DNA from: Collinsella sp.
Lineage (GTDB): Bacteria > Actinomycetota > Coriobacteriia > Coriobacteriales > Coriobacteriaceae
Direction of reading: 5' to 3'
DNA: 64,000 bases
Assembly (NCBI GenBank): GCA_019419555.1
Contig: DXZR01000001.1
Span: forward strand, 1 to 64,000
Below are positions 40,296-48,525 of this stretch, piece after piece. The number at the start of each line of letters is the position of its first letter. The stretch's first letter is position 1. Under the pieces are notes generated by a model. The model ran no database searches. It was not told where the DNA came from and was given only the letters and a program-made list of their open reading frames with translations. A program made the position numbers and the translations under genes.

Positions 40296-41321
40296 ATGGT
40301 GAGGGGCAGCTTGATGCACGCGGCTCGGTTAGGTGCTGGGACCGCAGCGGTCATCGCCGTTTTGGGCCTGAGCGGATGCGCGTTCAACCCGCTGTCTGCG
40401 TTCACGACTCCCACGATCGACCAGATCGAGTACGAGACCGTCACGCCGGCGGTGTCGGACGACGCCCTGGTCACTCCCGGAACCCTGACGGTCGCCCTCG
40501 ATACTTCCGATGCGCCGCAGGCCATGCAGGACGCCGACGGCGAGCTCACGGGGTATGCGGTTGACGCCGCCCGCGCCCTCGCAAGCCGCATGGGCCTTAA
40601 GGTCTCCTTTGTCGATGCGTCTTCGGCAGGTTCCGCGCTCGGCGACAAAAAGGCCGATATCTTTATCGGCGAGATTAACTCCACGGACGGGGACATTAGC
40701 TCGCTCGGCACCTGCCTGTACGATGCCACTTCCGTGTTCGGTAAAACTAGCGATGGTGGGTCGCTAAGCGTTTCCACCGATACCCTTAACACGTCCACCC
40801 TGGGCGTTCAGATGTCCTCGGCCTCGCAGGAGGCGCTTGCTAAGCAGAACATTACCGCCAACCAAAAGACCTACTCCAACATCAACGAGTGCTTTGAGGC
40901 GCTCGAGTCCGGCGAGGTCGACTATGTGATCTGCGACTCCACGGCCGGCGGCTACCTTGCACGCCTGATGAGCGAGGTCTCCTATGTCGGTGCGCTCGAG
41001 GCGCCCTCGACGCTTGGTGTTGCGGGCCTCTCGTCCAATGACGAACTGTGCCGTGCCGTGAGCGATGCCCTCGACGACATCACGGTCGACGGTACGCTCA
41101 AGGCGGTCCACTCTGTCTGGTATGGCACGATGCCCTACGACCTCACCACTAAGACGGTTTCGGGCGCTAGCGTGCAGCCGGGTGACTCTGAGTCCAGTGA
41201 GACCACGTCCTCCGGCAGCGAGTCCTCCGATTCCAACAATGAGACCGCATCCTCCGAGGACAAATCGTCCAGCCAGGAAGGCGCCATCACCGACGACGAC
41301 ATTAACAAACTCAATAGCTAG
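40296..41321 (+). CDS. Solute-binding lipoprotein (ABC amino-acid type, family 3)
   Basis: The 341-residue protein starts with a lipoprotein signal peptide (residues ~1-28) ending in the lipobox VLGLSGC, so it should be anchored to the outer face of the membrane. The mature part matches the SBP_bac_3 family: PGTLTVALDTSDAPQAMQDADGELTGYAVDAARALA, KKADIFIGEINST. A Ser/Asp/Glu-rich tail of ~55 residues follows. ABC permease and ATPase genes are absent nearby, so it may pair with a transporter encoded elsewhere. ATG 40296 is chosen to keep the signal peptide at the N-terminus. Confidence 0.85.
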   Translation: MVRGSLMHAARLGAGTAAVIAVLGLSGCAFNPLSAFTTPTIDQIEYETVTPAVSDDALVTPGTLTVALDTSDAPQAMQDADGELTGYAVDAARALASRMGLKVSFVDASSAGSALGDKKADIFIGEINSTDGDISSLGTCLYDATSVFGKTSDGGSLSVSTDTLNTSTLGVQMSSASQEALAKQNITANQKTYSNINECFEALESGEVDYVICDSTAGGYLARLMSEVSYVGALEAPSTLGVAGLSSNDELCRAVSDALDDITVDGTLKAVHSVWYGTMPYDLTTKTVSGASVQPGDSESSETTSSGSESSDSNNETASSEDKSSSQEGAITDDDINKLNS

Positions 41322-41387
41322 TTATTGCTAGGGGTGGTGTCTCCTATACGTTGGAAAGGACACTTCTTCACGGTTTCAACACGCACT

Positions 41388-41421
41388 GCCGGGCTTCCCC
41401 AATAGGGGAGCCCGGCTTTTT
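41388..41421 (+). terminator. Rho-independent terminator
   Basis: GCCGGGCTTCCCC, AATA, GGGGAGCCCGGC, TTTTT. It ends the lipoprotein transcript. The 316-bp gap to hpf also holds a short stem CGCACTTT/AAAGTGCG (about 41493-41515) and probably the hpf promoter, but no gene. Confidence 0.92.
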
Positions 41422-41637
41422 CATCCCAATAAAACCAGCAGGTCAAAGCTAATTTTCGGGACCAAATACAAAGCCGCCGGCCCCTCCTATAGCGCACTTT
41501 GCCACGGAAAAGTGCGAGACTTCGGTATGCGGTATCAAGCAGTCGTTATTCGGGTCTTTGGGAAATCGCGTGATTAAATGCACGGCAATGGGTACATAGC
41601 CAGTACAGTAAGTCCCCGAGGCAGATTGGAGCCACGT

Positions 41638-42222
41638 ATGGATATCAAGGTTTCTGGACGCAAGACGACGGTAACCGATGCTCTGCGTGCGCATGTGGAT
41701 GAGAAAATCGGCGAGGCGCTCAAGGTTTTCGACATCGAGCCCATGACAGTCGACGTCGTGCTTCGTTATGAGAAGAACCCCTCGAACCCCAACCCGGCAA
41801 TCGTCGAGGTCACGGCTCGTGCCCGCGGTTCGGTGATTCGCGTTGCCGAGCACGGCGCAGATATGTATGCTGCCATCGACCTCTCCGCCGATAAGGTCAC
41901 CCGCCAGCTGCGCAAGTTCAAGACCAAGGTCGTGGACAACCGCCAGGGTGGTGCCAGTGCCGCGGATGTCGCGCCGGTCGAGCGCGTTGAGGATCTGGCC
42001 GACCTGCTGCTGCCCGAGGAGGACGACGACCTGCTCGTCCGCGAGAAGGTCATCGATGTCACCCCGATGACCGAGGAGCAGGCGCTGGTGCAGACCGATT
42101 TGCTGGGCCACGACTTCTACGTGTTCGAGAACGCGACGACCGGTCTCATCAATGTGGTGTATCACCGTAAGAATGGTGGATATGGCATCATCAAGCCCCG
42201 CATCGAAACACTTGACGAGTAA
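41638..42222 (+). CDS. hpf: Long-form ribosome hibernation promoting factor
   Basis: The 194-residue protein has an N-terminal HPF/RaiA domain (MDIKVSGRKTTVTDALRAHVDEKI, with SADKVTRQLRKFKTK) and a C-terminal dimerisation domain (EEQALVQTDLLGHDFYVFENATTGLINVVYHRKNGGYGIIKP) joined by an acidic linker. Long HPF dimerises 70S ribosomes into inactive 100S particles in stationary phase. ATG 41638 follows TTGGAG. Confidence 0.96.
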   Translation: MDIKVSGRKTTVTDALRAHVDEKIGEALKVFDIEPMTVDVVLRYEKNPSNPNPAIVEVTARARGSVIRVAEHGADMYAAIDLSADKVTRQLRKFKTKVVDNRQGGASAADVAPVERVEDLADLLLPEEDDDLLVREKVIDVTPMTEEQALVQTDLLGHDFYVFENATTGLINVVYHRKNGGYGIIKPRIETLDE

Positions 42223-42226
42223 AATA

Positions 42227-42248
42227 CGTTAACTTGCATGAGTTAACG
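42227..42248. promoter_or_regulatory. Palindrome just after hpf
   Basis: CGTTAACT, TGCATG, AGTTAACG is a perfect dyad of 22 bp, the centre TGCATG being itself palindromic. It lies between the hpf stop and its terminator and may be a protein-binding site. Confidence 0.35.
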
Positions 42249-42251
42249 GTT

Positions 42252-42283
42252 GGCGGCCATCCCATGCGGGTGGCCGCCTTTTT
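42252..42283 (+). terminator. Rho-independent terminator of hpf
   Basis: GGCGGCCA, 11-nt loop, TGGCCGCC, TTTTTA. Confidence 0.9.
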
Positions 42284-42301
42284 ACGTAAGGAGTCGCTTT
42301 G

Positions 42302-43255
42302 ATGGACAAGGCCGCATCCGCCGGTCATTCGAACCGTTGCCGCATCGTCGTCGATACCTGCTGCGACTTTAGCCCCGAGGTCGCCGCGAACCTCGATGTC
42401 GATATCCTGGGTTTCCCTTTCATTATCGATGGCGAGGAGCGCACAGACGACATCTGGTCGAGCATGAGCCCTAAGGAGTTCTACGACCGCATGCGCGCCG
42501 GTGCCCGCGTGTCCACCTCGGCTGTGTCGCTCGGTCGCTATATCGAGTTTTTTACCGAGTGCGCCAAAGAGGGCACGCCCACGGTCTACCTGTGCTTTAC
42601 CTCGGCGCTGTCGTCGAGCTACAACTCCGCGTGCCAGGCGGCAGATGTCGTGCGCGCCGAGTATCCCAACTTTGAGCTCTACGTGGTCGACAACGCTCTG
42701 CCCTGCGCGACCGGTGCGCTCTTGGCGCTCGAGGCCGTGCGCCAGCGTTCGGCGGGACTGACCGCCAAGCAGCTGGTCGATTGGGCAAACGAGGCAAAGA
42801 CCTACGTGCACGGCTACTTTACGCTCGAGAGCTTCGACGCACTGGCTGCCGGCGGCCGCATTCCTCCCGCGGCGGCGCAGCTCACGGCAAAGCTCGACGT
42901 CAAGCCCGAGCTCTCCTACGACCTGGCCGGCTCGCTGTCGCTGATCGGCGTCAACCGCGGCCGCAAGAAGGCGCTCAAGTCCATCCTCAAGTCGTTCCGC
43001 GAGAACTACGTGCCCGATCGCACCATGCCCATCGCCATCATGACGGCCGATGCCGAAAAGGATGGTGACTGGCTCGAAGCCGCCATCCGCAAGGAGGAGG
43101 GTTGCGCCGACGTCACGATCATTCGCGGCTCCGTGGGTCCCACCATCGGCTCGCACGTGGGCCCCGGCATGGTGGGCTGCGCGTTTTGGGGTAAGAACCG
43201 CGCCGACAAGGCGTCGCTTTCCGACCGTATCGCCCGCCGCGTGCGCGGTCAGTAG
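42302..43255 (+). CDS. DegV-family fatty-acid-binding protein
   Basis: The 317-residue protein starts its domain at CRIVVDTCCDFSPEVAANLDVDILGFPF. It carries the conserved ARVSTSAVS, TSALSSSYNSA and YFTLESFDALAAGGRI segments. DegV (FakB-like) proteins bind fatty acids and present them to a FakA kinase for use in phospholipid synthesis; FakA is not in the window. ATG 42302 follows AAGGAG; a TTG directly before it is less likely. Confidence 0.9.
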   Translation: MDKAASAGHSNRCRIVVDTCCDFSPEVAANLDVDILGFPFIIDGEERTDDIWSSMSPKEFYDRMRAGARVSTSAVSLGRYIEFFTECAKEGTPTVYLCFTSALSSSYNSACQAADVVRAEYPNFELYVVDNALPCATGALLALEAVRQRSAGLTAKQLVDWANEAKTYVHGYFTLESFDALAAGGRIPPAAAQLTAKLDVKPELSYDLAGSLSLIGVNRGRKKALKSILKSFRENYVPDRTMPIAIMTADAEKDGDWLEAAIRKEEGCADVTIIRGSVGPTIGSHVGPGMVGCAFWGKNRADKASLSDRIARRVRGQ

Positions 43256-43353
43256 GCAAGCGCTGCGTCCGTAATCGCCCTCGACTCACAGCCCAAACGC
43301 TGGCACCGAGTATTCAACCTGGTAACAACACCCAACCCAAAAGGAAAGGTTTC

Positions 43354-44433
43354 ATGGCAAACAAGCTCTCTGTCGCATTTATCGGCACCGGAATTATGGG
43401 TGCCCCCATTGCCGGCCACATTCTGGACGCCGGCTATCCCGTCACGGTCAACAACCGCACCAAGTCCAAGGCGGCGGCGCTTATCCAGCGCGGCGCCGTC
43501 TGGGCAGATACGCCGGCCGATGCCGCGGCGAACGCCGATGTCGTCTTTACCATGGTGGGCTATCCCTCCGAGGTCGAGGAACTCTACCTGGCGGGCGACG
43601 GCCTGCTCGCGTGCACTAAGCCCGGCGCGGTCTTGATCGACCTCACCACGAGCTCGCCCGAGCTTGCCCGTGACATTGCCGAGGCCGCCCAGGTTTCTGG
43701 TCGCATGGCGTTTGACTGCCCCGTCACCGGCGGCGAGTCGGGCGCTATCGCCGGTACGCTCACGGCTATCGTGGGCGCTACCGAGAACGACATCGCGCCG
43801 GTCCGCGACATCCTTGCCACCTTTGCGGCCAACATCTGCTGCTTCGACGGCGCCGGCAAGGGCCAGGCTGCCAAGCTCGCCAACCAGGTGTCGCTGGGCG
43901 CCTGCATGGTCGGCATGGCAGACGCCATGGCATTTGCCGAGCTGAGCGGCCTTGATCTGGAGAAGACCCGCCAGATGATCCTGGGCGGTACCGGCAAGTC
44001 CGGCGCCATGGAGAGCCTGGCTACCAAGGCGCTCGACGGCGACTACAAGCCCGGCTTTATGGTCGAGCACTTCATCAAGGACCTGCGCTTGGCGCTCGCC
44101 TATGCCGACGATCGCGAGCTTGCGCTGCCCGGCGCCGACGTGGCCTTTACGCTCTACGACATGCTCGATGCCATCGGTGGTGCCAAGCTGGGCACCCAGG
44201 CCATCACGGTCCTCTATAAGGAGGAGGCCGACGCCATCGCCGCCGGTCTGGACTGGTCGCAGTATCGTCCCGAAGAGCACGGTGCTCACGAGGACGGCTG
44301 CGGTTGCGGCGAGCACGGCGACGACCATGAGTGCGGTTGCGGCCACCACCATGGCGAGGACCACGAGTGCTGCGGCGGCCACGGCCATGATGATGGCCAC
44401 GAGTGCTGCTGCGGCCACCATCACGGGGAGTAG
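43354..44433 (+). CDS. Beta-hydroxyacid dehydrogenase family oxidoreductase with His/Cys-rich tail
   Basis: Residues 1-~295 are a complete NAD(P)-dependent 3-hydroxyisobutyrate dehydrogenase-type enzyme: Rossmann motif FIGTGIMGAPIAGHI, substrate loop FDCPVTGGESGA and the catalytic lysine in GKGQAAKLANQ. The substrate could be a 3-hydroxyacid or tartronate semialdehyde. The remaining ~60 residues are a tail of repeated HEC, CGHHHGE and GCGCGEHGDDHE units, with about 15 His and 12 Cys, a striking potential metal-binding appendage. Such tails occur on metallochaperones, not normally on this family. The frame reads cleanly through, so it is not an obvious frameshift artefact. Confidence 0.88.
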   Translation: MANKLSVAFIGTGIMGAPIAGHILDAGYPVTVNNRTKSKAAALIQRGAVWADTPADAAANADVVFTMVGYPSEVEELYLAGDGLLACTKPGAVLIDLTTSSPELARDIAEAAQVSGRMAFDCPVTGGESGAIAGTLTAIVGATENDIAPVRDILATFAANICCFDGAGKGQAAKLANQVSLGACMVGMADAMAFAELSGLDLEKTRQMILGGTGKSGAMESLATKALDGDYKPGFMVEHFIKDLRLALAYADDRELALPGADVAFTLYDMLDAIGGAKLGTQAITVLYKEEADAIAAGLDWSQYRPEEHGAHEDGCGCGEHGDDHECGCGHHHGEDHECCGGHGHDDGHECCCGHHHGE

Positions 44434-44438
44434 CGCCC

Positions 44439-44867
44439 ATGAGCTGGACGTTCGTGGTGCTTGCGCTGGTGCTCTTTCTCTTCGCGATCTACATTGGCTT
44501 TTTGTGCGGCCAGTGGGCGTGCGAAAAGCGCGTCATCACCAAGCGCGACTACTGGATTGCCAACTTTGCGGGAGCGGCGGCAGTCATCCTGCTGACCTGG
44601 GTGTTCTCGCTGTTCCCGCTGGTGCAGTTTGCGCCGATCGGCTGGCTCGGCGGCTTTATCGCCGGCCTTAAGATGAGCTTTGGCGAGTCCGTCGGTCCGT
44701 GGCGCAAACACGACGAGGTCTTTAACGTTAACAAGGCTCACCGCGCCGCCGCCGACGCGGGCGATGCCGAGGAGCGCCGCCGTGCGCGTCGCAATGGCGC
44801 GGCCGACCGACAGCTCATCTCGGTCACCGATGACAGCAAGGGTGCTGACAAGCACGCTAAGAAATAG
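44439..44867 (+). CDS. Small membrane protein of unknown function
   Basis: The 142-residue protein has two or three helices (FVVLALVLFLFAIYIGFLCGQWA, IANFAGAAAVILLTWVFSLFPL, and a short IGWLGGFIAGL) and a basic, charged cytoplasmic tail from about residue 85. I recognise no family. It starts 5 nt after the dehydrogenase stop and ends 15 nt before the HEAT-like gene, suggesting one operon through icd. Confidence 0.65.
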   Translation: MSWTFVVLALVLFLFAIYIGFLCGQWACEKRVITKRDYWIANFAGAAAVILLTWVFSLFPLVQFAPIGWLGGFIAGLKMSFGESVGPWRKHDEVFNVNKAHRAAADAGDAEERRRARRNGAADRQLISVTDDSKGADKHAKK

Positions 44868-44882
44868 TAAAAAGAGGTAACT

Positions 44883-45581
44883 ATGGCAGAAAACAAAGAC
44901 GAACAGCTCACCGACGAGGAGCTGGCACAGCTCCAGCTGGCAGAGGAGAACGAGAACGCCGTCGACCGCCTGGTCCAGGAGCTCGGCTGCCCCACGCGCC
45001 GCATCCGTCAGTTTGCCGCCCGCGTGCTGCACCTGCTTGCCGAGCGCGATCCGCAGCGCGTCGTGCCCTGCGTGCCCGCGCTGATCGAGGCGCTCGACCG
45101 CCCCGAGGCTCAGACCCGCTGGGAGGCTCTCGATGCCCTGGCGGCGCTCGCCGCCACCTGCCCCGAGCAGCTGGGCGATGCCTTTGAGGGCGCCGAGACC
45201 GCGCTGTTCGATGAGATTTCGTCCACGCTGCGCTATGCCGCCTTCCGCCTGCTGTGCGTGTGGGGCGCCACGAGCGTCGAGCGTTCGCGCGAGGCTTGGC
45301 CCATCCTGGACGAGGCCATCCAGTGCTACCACGGCGACCTCGAGTATCGCGACATGCTCGGTTGCCTGTACGAGTTTGGCCGGGGCGAGATTGACGCCGA
45401 GGTCGCCGAGAAGCTCGCGCTGCGCCTTAAGTTCGATGCCGAGAACGGCAAGGGTAGCTATCTCAAGGCCCGTTCGAGCGAGATTTGCGAAATGCTTGTT
45501 AAACGTTTTGGCCTGGATCTCTCCAAAAAGAAGAAGCGTGCTAGCGTAAAAAAATCTGACGACGCCGAAGACGAGGAGTAA
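44883..45581 (+). CDS. HEAT-repeat-like helical protein
   Basis: The 232-residue soluble protein is made of helical pairs: VDRLVQELGCPTRRIRQFAARVLHLLAER, VVPCVPALIEALDRPEAQTRWEALDALAALAATCP, typical of HEAT repeats used for protein contacts. A Lys-rich then Asp/Glu-rich tail follows. No enzymatic motif is seen. It is followed after 6 nt by icd, so the two are translated together. RBS AAAGAGG precedes ATG 44883. Confidence 0.7.
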   Translation: MAENKDEQLTDEELAQLQLAEENENAVDRLVQELGCPTRRIRQFAARVLHLLAERDPQRVVPCVPALIEALDRPEAQTRWEALDALAALAATCPEQLGDAFEGAETALFDEISSTLRYAAFRLLCVWGATSVERSREAWPILDEAIQCYHGDLEYRDMLGCLYEFGRGEIDAEVAEKLALRLKFDAENGKGSYLKARSSEICEMLVKRFGLDLSKKKKRASVKKSDDAEDEE

Positions 45582-45587
45582 CAGATT

Positions 45588-46673
45588 ATGGCGCACGATG
45601 TAGTCCTGATTCCTGGTGACGGTATCGGTCCCGAGATTACGCAGGCTATGCGCCGCGTGGTCGAGGCCACTGGTGTCCAGATCAACTGGAACGTCCAGGA
45701 GGCCGGTGCCGGCGTCATGGACGAGTTTGGCACGCCGCTGCCCCAACATGTGCTCGATGCGGTCGCCGAGACCAAGGTTGCTATCAAGGGCCCCATCACC
45801 ACGCCGGTCGGCACGGGTTTCCGCAGCGTTAACGTCGCCCTGCGCAAGCATTTTGACCTGTACGCCTGCGTGCGCCCCTGCCTGTCGCAGCCGGGCGACG
45901 GCTCGCGCTTCCGCGACGTCGACCTGGTTATCGTGCGCGAGAACACCGAGGACCTCTATGCCGGCATCGAGTTCGATGAGGGCGCTGCCGAGGTCGAGGA
46001 GCTCTCGCAGCTCGTCGAGCGCTCGGGCCAGAAGACCTTCGCCGCGGATTCCGCCATCTCAATCAAGCCGATTTCCATCGCCAAGAGCCGCCGCATTGTG
46101 GAGTACGCTTTTGAGTACGCCCGCCGCTGCGGCCGCAAAAAGGTGACGGCCGTGCATAAGGCCAACATCATGAAGGCGACCGATGGCCTGTTCCTGCGCG
46201 TTGCGCGCGAGGTGGCCGCCAACTATCCCGATATCGAGTTCAACGACAAGATCGTCGACGCCACCTGCATGGGCCTGGTCCAGAACCCCAACGACTTCGA
46301 TGTCCTGGTGCTGCCCAACCTGTACGGTGACATTGTGAGCGACCTGTGCGCCGGTCTGGTAGGTGGACTGGGTATGGCTCCGGGTTCCAACATCGGTGCC
46401 GACTGCGCCATCTTCGAGGCGACGCACGGCTCCGCGCCCGATATCGCTGGCCAGGATATCGCTAACCCCACGGCCGAGATTCTGTCCGCGGCTATGATGC
46501 TCGATCACCTGGGCGAGAACGACGCGGCCAATCGCATTCGCGCCGCCGTTTCTGCCACGCTCGACGAGGGTGAGCAGGTTACCGGCGACGTTCGTCGTGC
46601 CCAGACCGGCTCCGTTGAGGGCGCTGTGGGCACGCAGGCCTTTGCCGATGCCGTTATCGCGCACCTGGCCTAA
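45588..46673 (+). CDS. icd: NAD-dependent isocitrate/isopropylmalate dehydrogenase family
   Basis: The 361-residue beta-decarboxylating dehydrogenase has IPGDGIGPEI, IKGPITTPVG, the substrate arginines in NVALRKHFDLYACVRPC and VIVRENTEDLYAGIEF, the catalytic Lys in VTAVHKANIMK, and the metal aspartates in VDATCMGLVQNP and GDIVSDL. The Ser-Val-Asn-Val phosphate/substrate loop GFRSVNVALRK indicates isocitrate rather than 3-isopropylmalate. The NAD-type 'GSAPDIAGQDIANP' sequence supports NAD use. It probably makes 2-oxoglutarate for biosynthesis. Confidence 0.87.
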   Translation: MAHDVVLIPGDGIGPEITQAMRRVVEATGVQINWNVQEAGAGVMDEFGTPLPQHVLDAVAETKVAIKGPITTPVGTGFRSVNVALRKHFDLYACVRPCLSQPGDGSRFRDVDLVIVRENTEDLYAGIEFDEGAAEVEELSQLVERSGQKTFAADSAISIKPISIAKSRRIVEYAFEYARRCGRKKVTAVHKANIMKATDGLFLRVAREVAANYPDIEFNDKIVDATCMGLVQNPNDFDVLVLPNLYGDIVSDLCAGLVGGLGMAPGSNIGADCAIFEATHGSAPDIAGQDIANPTAEILSAAMMLDHLGENDAANRIRAAVSATLDEGEQVTGDVRRAQTGSVEGAVGTQAFADAVIAHLA

Positions 46674-46732
46674 GGCATGCAGACTGCAAACGCCTAAATA
46701 GTACTTAAGTGTTTGCGTATAACCTGAGAATC

Positions 46733-46766
46733 AATACGCCCGGCGCTTTGTCGGGCGTATTCTATT
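46733..46766 (+). terminator. Rho-independent terminator of icd
   Basis: AATACGCCCG, 9-nt loop, CGGGCGTATT then CTATT. Confidence 0.85.
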
Positions 46767-46799
46767 GCGGACTATGTTTCCTAACAAGGAGTAACTGAT

Positions 46800-47894
46800 A
46801 TGGGTCTGATTCAAAAGAAGGACGAGAAGGACGAGATCGACGGCATCCAGATCATCGAGCGCGGCGAAGGCCCCGATGGTGATGAGGAGGAGAAGATCGA
46901 TCTGGTCGCCGGTACGTCTGCCGAACATATTGCCGCCGGTACGACGGCCGAGGAGGAGGACGCTCGCCTGGAGGCAAAGATCGCCGCGGACGCCGCCGAC
47001 GAGAACCTCATGCCCGAGGAGCAGGACGAGGACGACGATATCCTGGGTTCCGACGAAGACGACCGCGCATCCAAGCACAAGAAGACGATGATTGCCGCCT
47101 TTGTGGTTGCAGTCGTGATTGCTGCCGTGATTGGCTTCTTTATTGGCAATGGTGGTTTTGGCGGCAAGGGTGTCGGCTCGGCGACCCTCACCGAGGACCA
47201 GCTCGATTCGACCGTGGCAAGCTACAGCTACAACGGCAAGAAGAGCGACATCACCGCGCGCGAGGCCATTGAGAGCCAGTACAGCCTCGACACCGTCAAG
47301 GATGGCGATGGCAACTACACCGCTCCCTCTGCCGACGTCATCCTGTCCTACGTGCGCAACAAGATCCTGCTCGACGCTGCCGAGGACGAGGGCATCACCG
47401 TCTCTTCTAAGGAGATGAAGAATTACGCCGAGGATTCCATCGGCACTTCGGACTACAAGACCATGGCCACGCAGTATGGCGTGTCCAAGGACCAGGCCAA
47501 GCAGATCGTCCGTCAGTCCGCGACGCTGCAGAAGCTCTACAAGAAGAAGGTGGGCGATAGCTCCGCAAGCATGCCGACCGCCCCGACCGAGCCTGCTGAC
47601 GGCAACGAGGAGACCGCGAGCAAGGACTACGCCGATTACATCATCAAACTTGCCGGCGACGAGTGGGATAGCGAAAAGGGCACCTGGAAGGACGCCGATA
47701 GCACCTACGCTAAGGCCTTCGCTGACGATGCCTTTACGGCTGATAGCGCTACCTACAAGCAGGCCATGACCGCCTATTACACCGCCTACCAGCAGTACTC
47801 TTCGCAGGCTTCGAGCGCCAGCTCCAAGTGGACCGAGTATGCTAACGGCCTGTATGCCAAGGCCAACATCAGCATCTACGGCCTGTTTGCGTAA
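46800..47894 (+). CDS. SurA-N-like membrane-anchored protein
   Basis: The 364-residue protein has an acidic cytoplasmic region of ~95 residues, one transmembrane helix (TMIAAFVVAVVIAAVIGFFIGNGGF, ~100-122), and an outer part. That part contains a SurA/PrsA-like N-terminal chaperone fold (DQLDSTVASY, ILSYVRNKILLDAAEDEGITVSSKEM, YGVSKDQAKQIVRQSATLQKLYKKKV). No parvulin isomerase domain follows; the end is a Ser/Ala/Tyr-rich helical stretch. It may act as a chaperone for exported proteins. ATG 46800 follows AAGGAG. Confidence 0.78.
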   Translation: MGLIQKKDEKDEIDGIQIIERGEGPDGDEEEKIDLVAGTSAEHIAAGTTAEEEDARLEAKIAADAADENLMPEEQDEDDDILGSDEDDRASKHKKTMIAAFVVAVVIAAVIGFFIGNGGFGGKGVGSATLTEDQLDSTVASYSYNGKKSDITAREAIESQYSLDTVKDGDGNYTAPSADVILSYVRNKILLDAAEDEGITVSSKEMKNYAEDSIGTSDYKTMATQYGVSKDQAKQIVRQSATLQKLYKKKVGDSSASMPTAPTEPADGNEETASKDYADYIIKLAGDEWDSEKGTWKDADSTYAKAFADDAFTADSATYKQAMTAYYTAYQQYSSQASSASSKWTEYANGLYAKANISIYGLFA

Positions 47895-47936
47895 GGTTTG
47901 CCTGCACTACTGTGCGCTAGCCGATCTGCCTGATTT

Positions 47937-47974
47937 AGCCCGCTAGAACGGACAACGTTCTAGCGGGCTTTTTG
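47937..47974 (+). terminator. Rho-independent terminator
   Basis: AGCCCGCTAGAAC, GGACAAC, GTTCTAGCGGGCT, TTTTG: a perfect 13-bp stem. Confidence 0.95.
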
Positions 47975-48072
47975 CTGCCGAAACCACTGGAGTAGGCCTC
48001 GCGCCCGCGCAAGCGCTCCATTGTGTTTCCCTAATTCATCTGGGAAAACGACTGCAAACGATTGCAAGTAAC

Positions 48073-48102
48073 CGGTGAACGGTCGAAAACTACCGTTCAC
48101 CG
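48073..48102. promoter_or_regulatory. CGGT/ACCG dyad 1 upstream of the amino-sugar PTS operon
   Basis: CGGTGAACGGT, 8 nt, ACCGTTCACCG form perfect 11-bp arms. It is the first of several dyads with CGGT/ACCG half-sites in the 631-bp AT-richer gap 47895-48525, which has no gene. Confidence 0.5.
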
Positions 48103-48255
48103 ATAATCTCAAAACTGGTTCTAACTGGTATTAAGTCAAAAAGACCAATTCACATATCTTCACAATGACCTGCAATTTTTCTACACGCTATTTTTAGCCG
48201 CCCTGCGTTGTTTAGACACAGGAAAAGATCCGATCTTTTGCCAAAGCATTTCGGA

Positions 48256-48323
48256 ACGGTTTCAAAACCGTAGGTAGAAGTGTTAACGACCGGTAAACGG
48301 TCGATTTATCACCGTGAGCGGTG
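48256..48323. promoter_or_regulatory. Cluster of three further CGGT/ACCG dyads
   Basis: ACGGTTT-CA-AAACCGT (48256-48271), GACCG-GTAAA-CGGTC (48288-48302) and CACCG-TGAG-CGGTG (48310-48323) are all perfect dyads. Their spacing is 33 and 21-22 bp between centres, close to whole helical turns. They lie 50-120 bp upstream of the predicted -10 box TGATATAGT (48371-48379), so they look like activator or repressor sites for an unidentified LacI-type or similar regulator. Confidence 0.5.
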
Positions 48324-48396
48324 CAAAAACGTTTTACCGTATGAATCAACGAAAGCGACCTCTTCTGGGGTGATATAGTGACAACAACACGTCACG

Positions 48397-48408
48397 TGGT
48401 TACTACCA
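48397..48408. promoter_or_regulatory. NagR/DasR-type operator before the PTS operon
   Basis: TGGTTACTACCA has the TGGT-N4-ACCA layout of the dre site (TGGTCTAGACCA) bound by NagR/DasR-type GntR regulators. The same 12 bases occur at 52690-52701. It lies just downstream of an extended -10 box at 48371-48379, a repressing position. Confidence 0.7.
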
Positions 48409-48525
48409 GTTTAGAAACCACTGGTCTTCAAAGTACGCTTTCTAAGAAGCTTTAAGGGCGAGCGCCCGCTGGCTTCCGAAAATCATCGGACTCAGATCGT
48501 ACACACCTTCGGAAGGGAAATTTGA

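Noticed and set aside
44250..44433. His/Cys-rich end of the dehydrogenase as a frameshift artefact
   Set aside because: The tail is built from regular in-frame repeats and stops just before the next gene's start, so it reads as a true extension.
48073..48323. Possible CRISPR-like array in the PTS upstream region
   Set aside because: The dyads differ in sequence and spacing and there are no unique spacers of constant length or cas genes.
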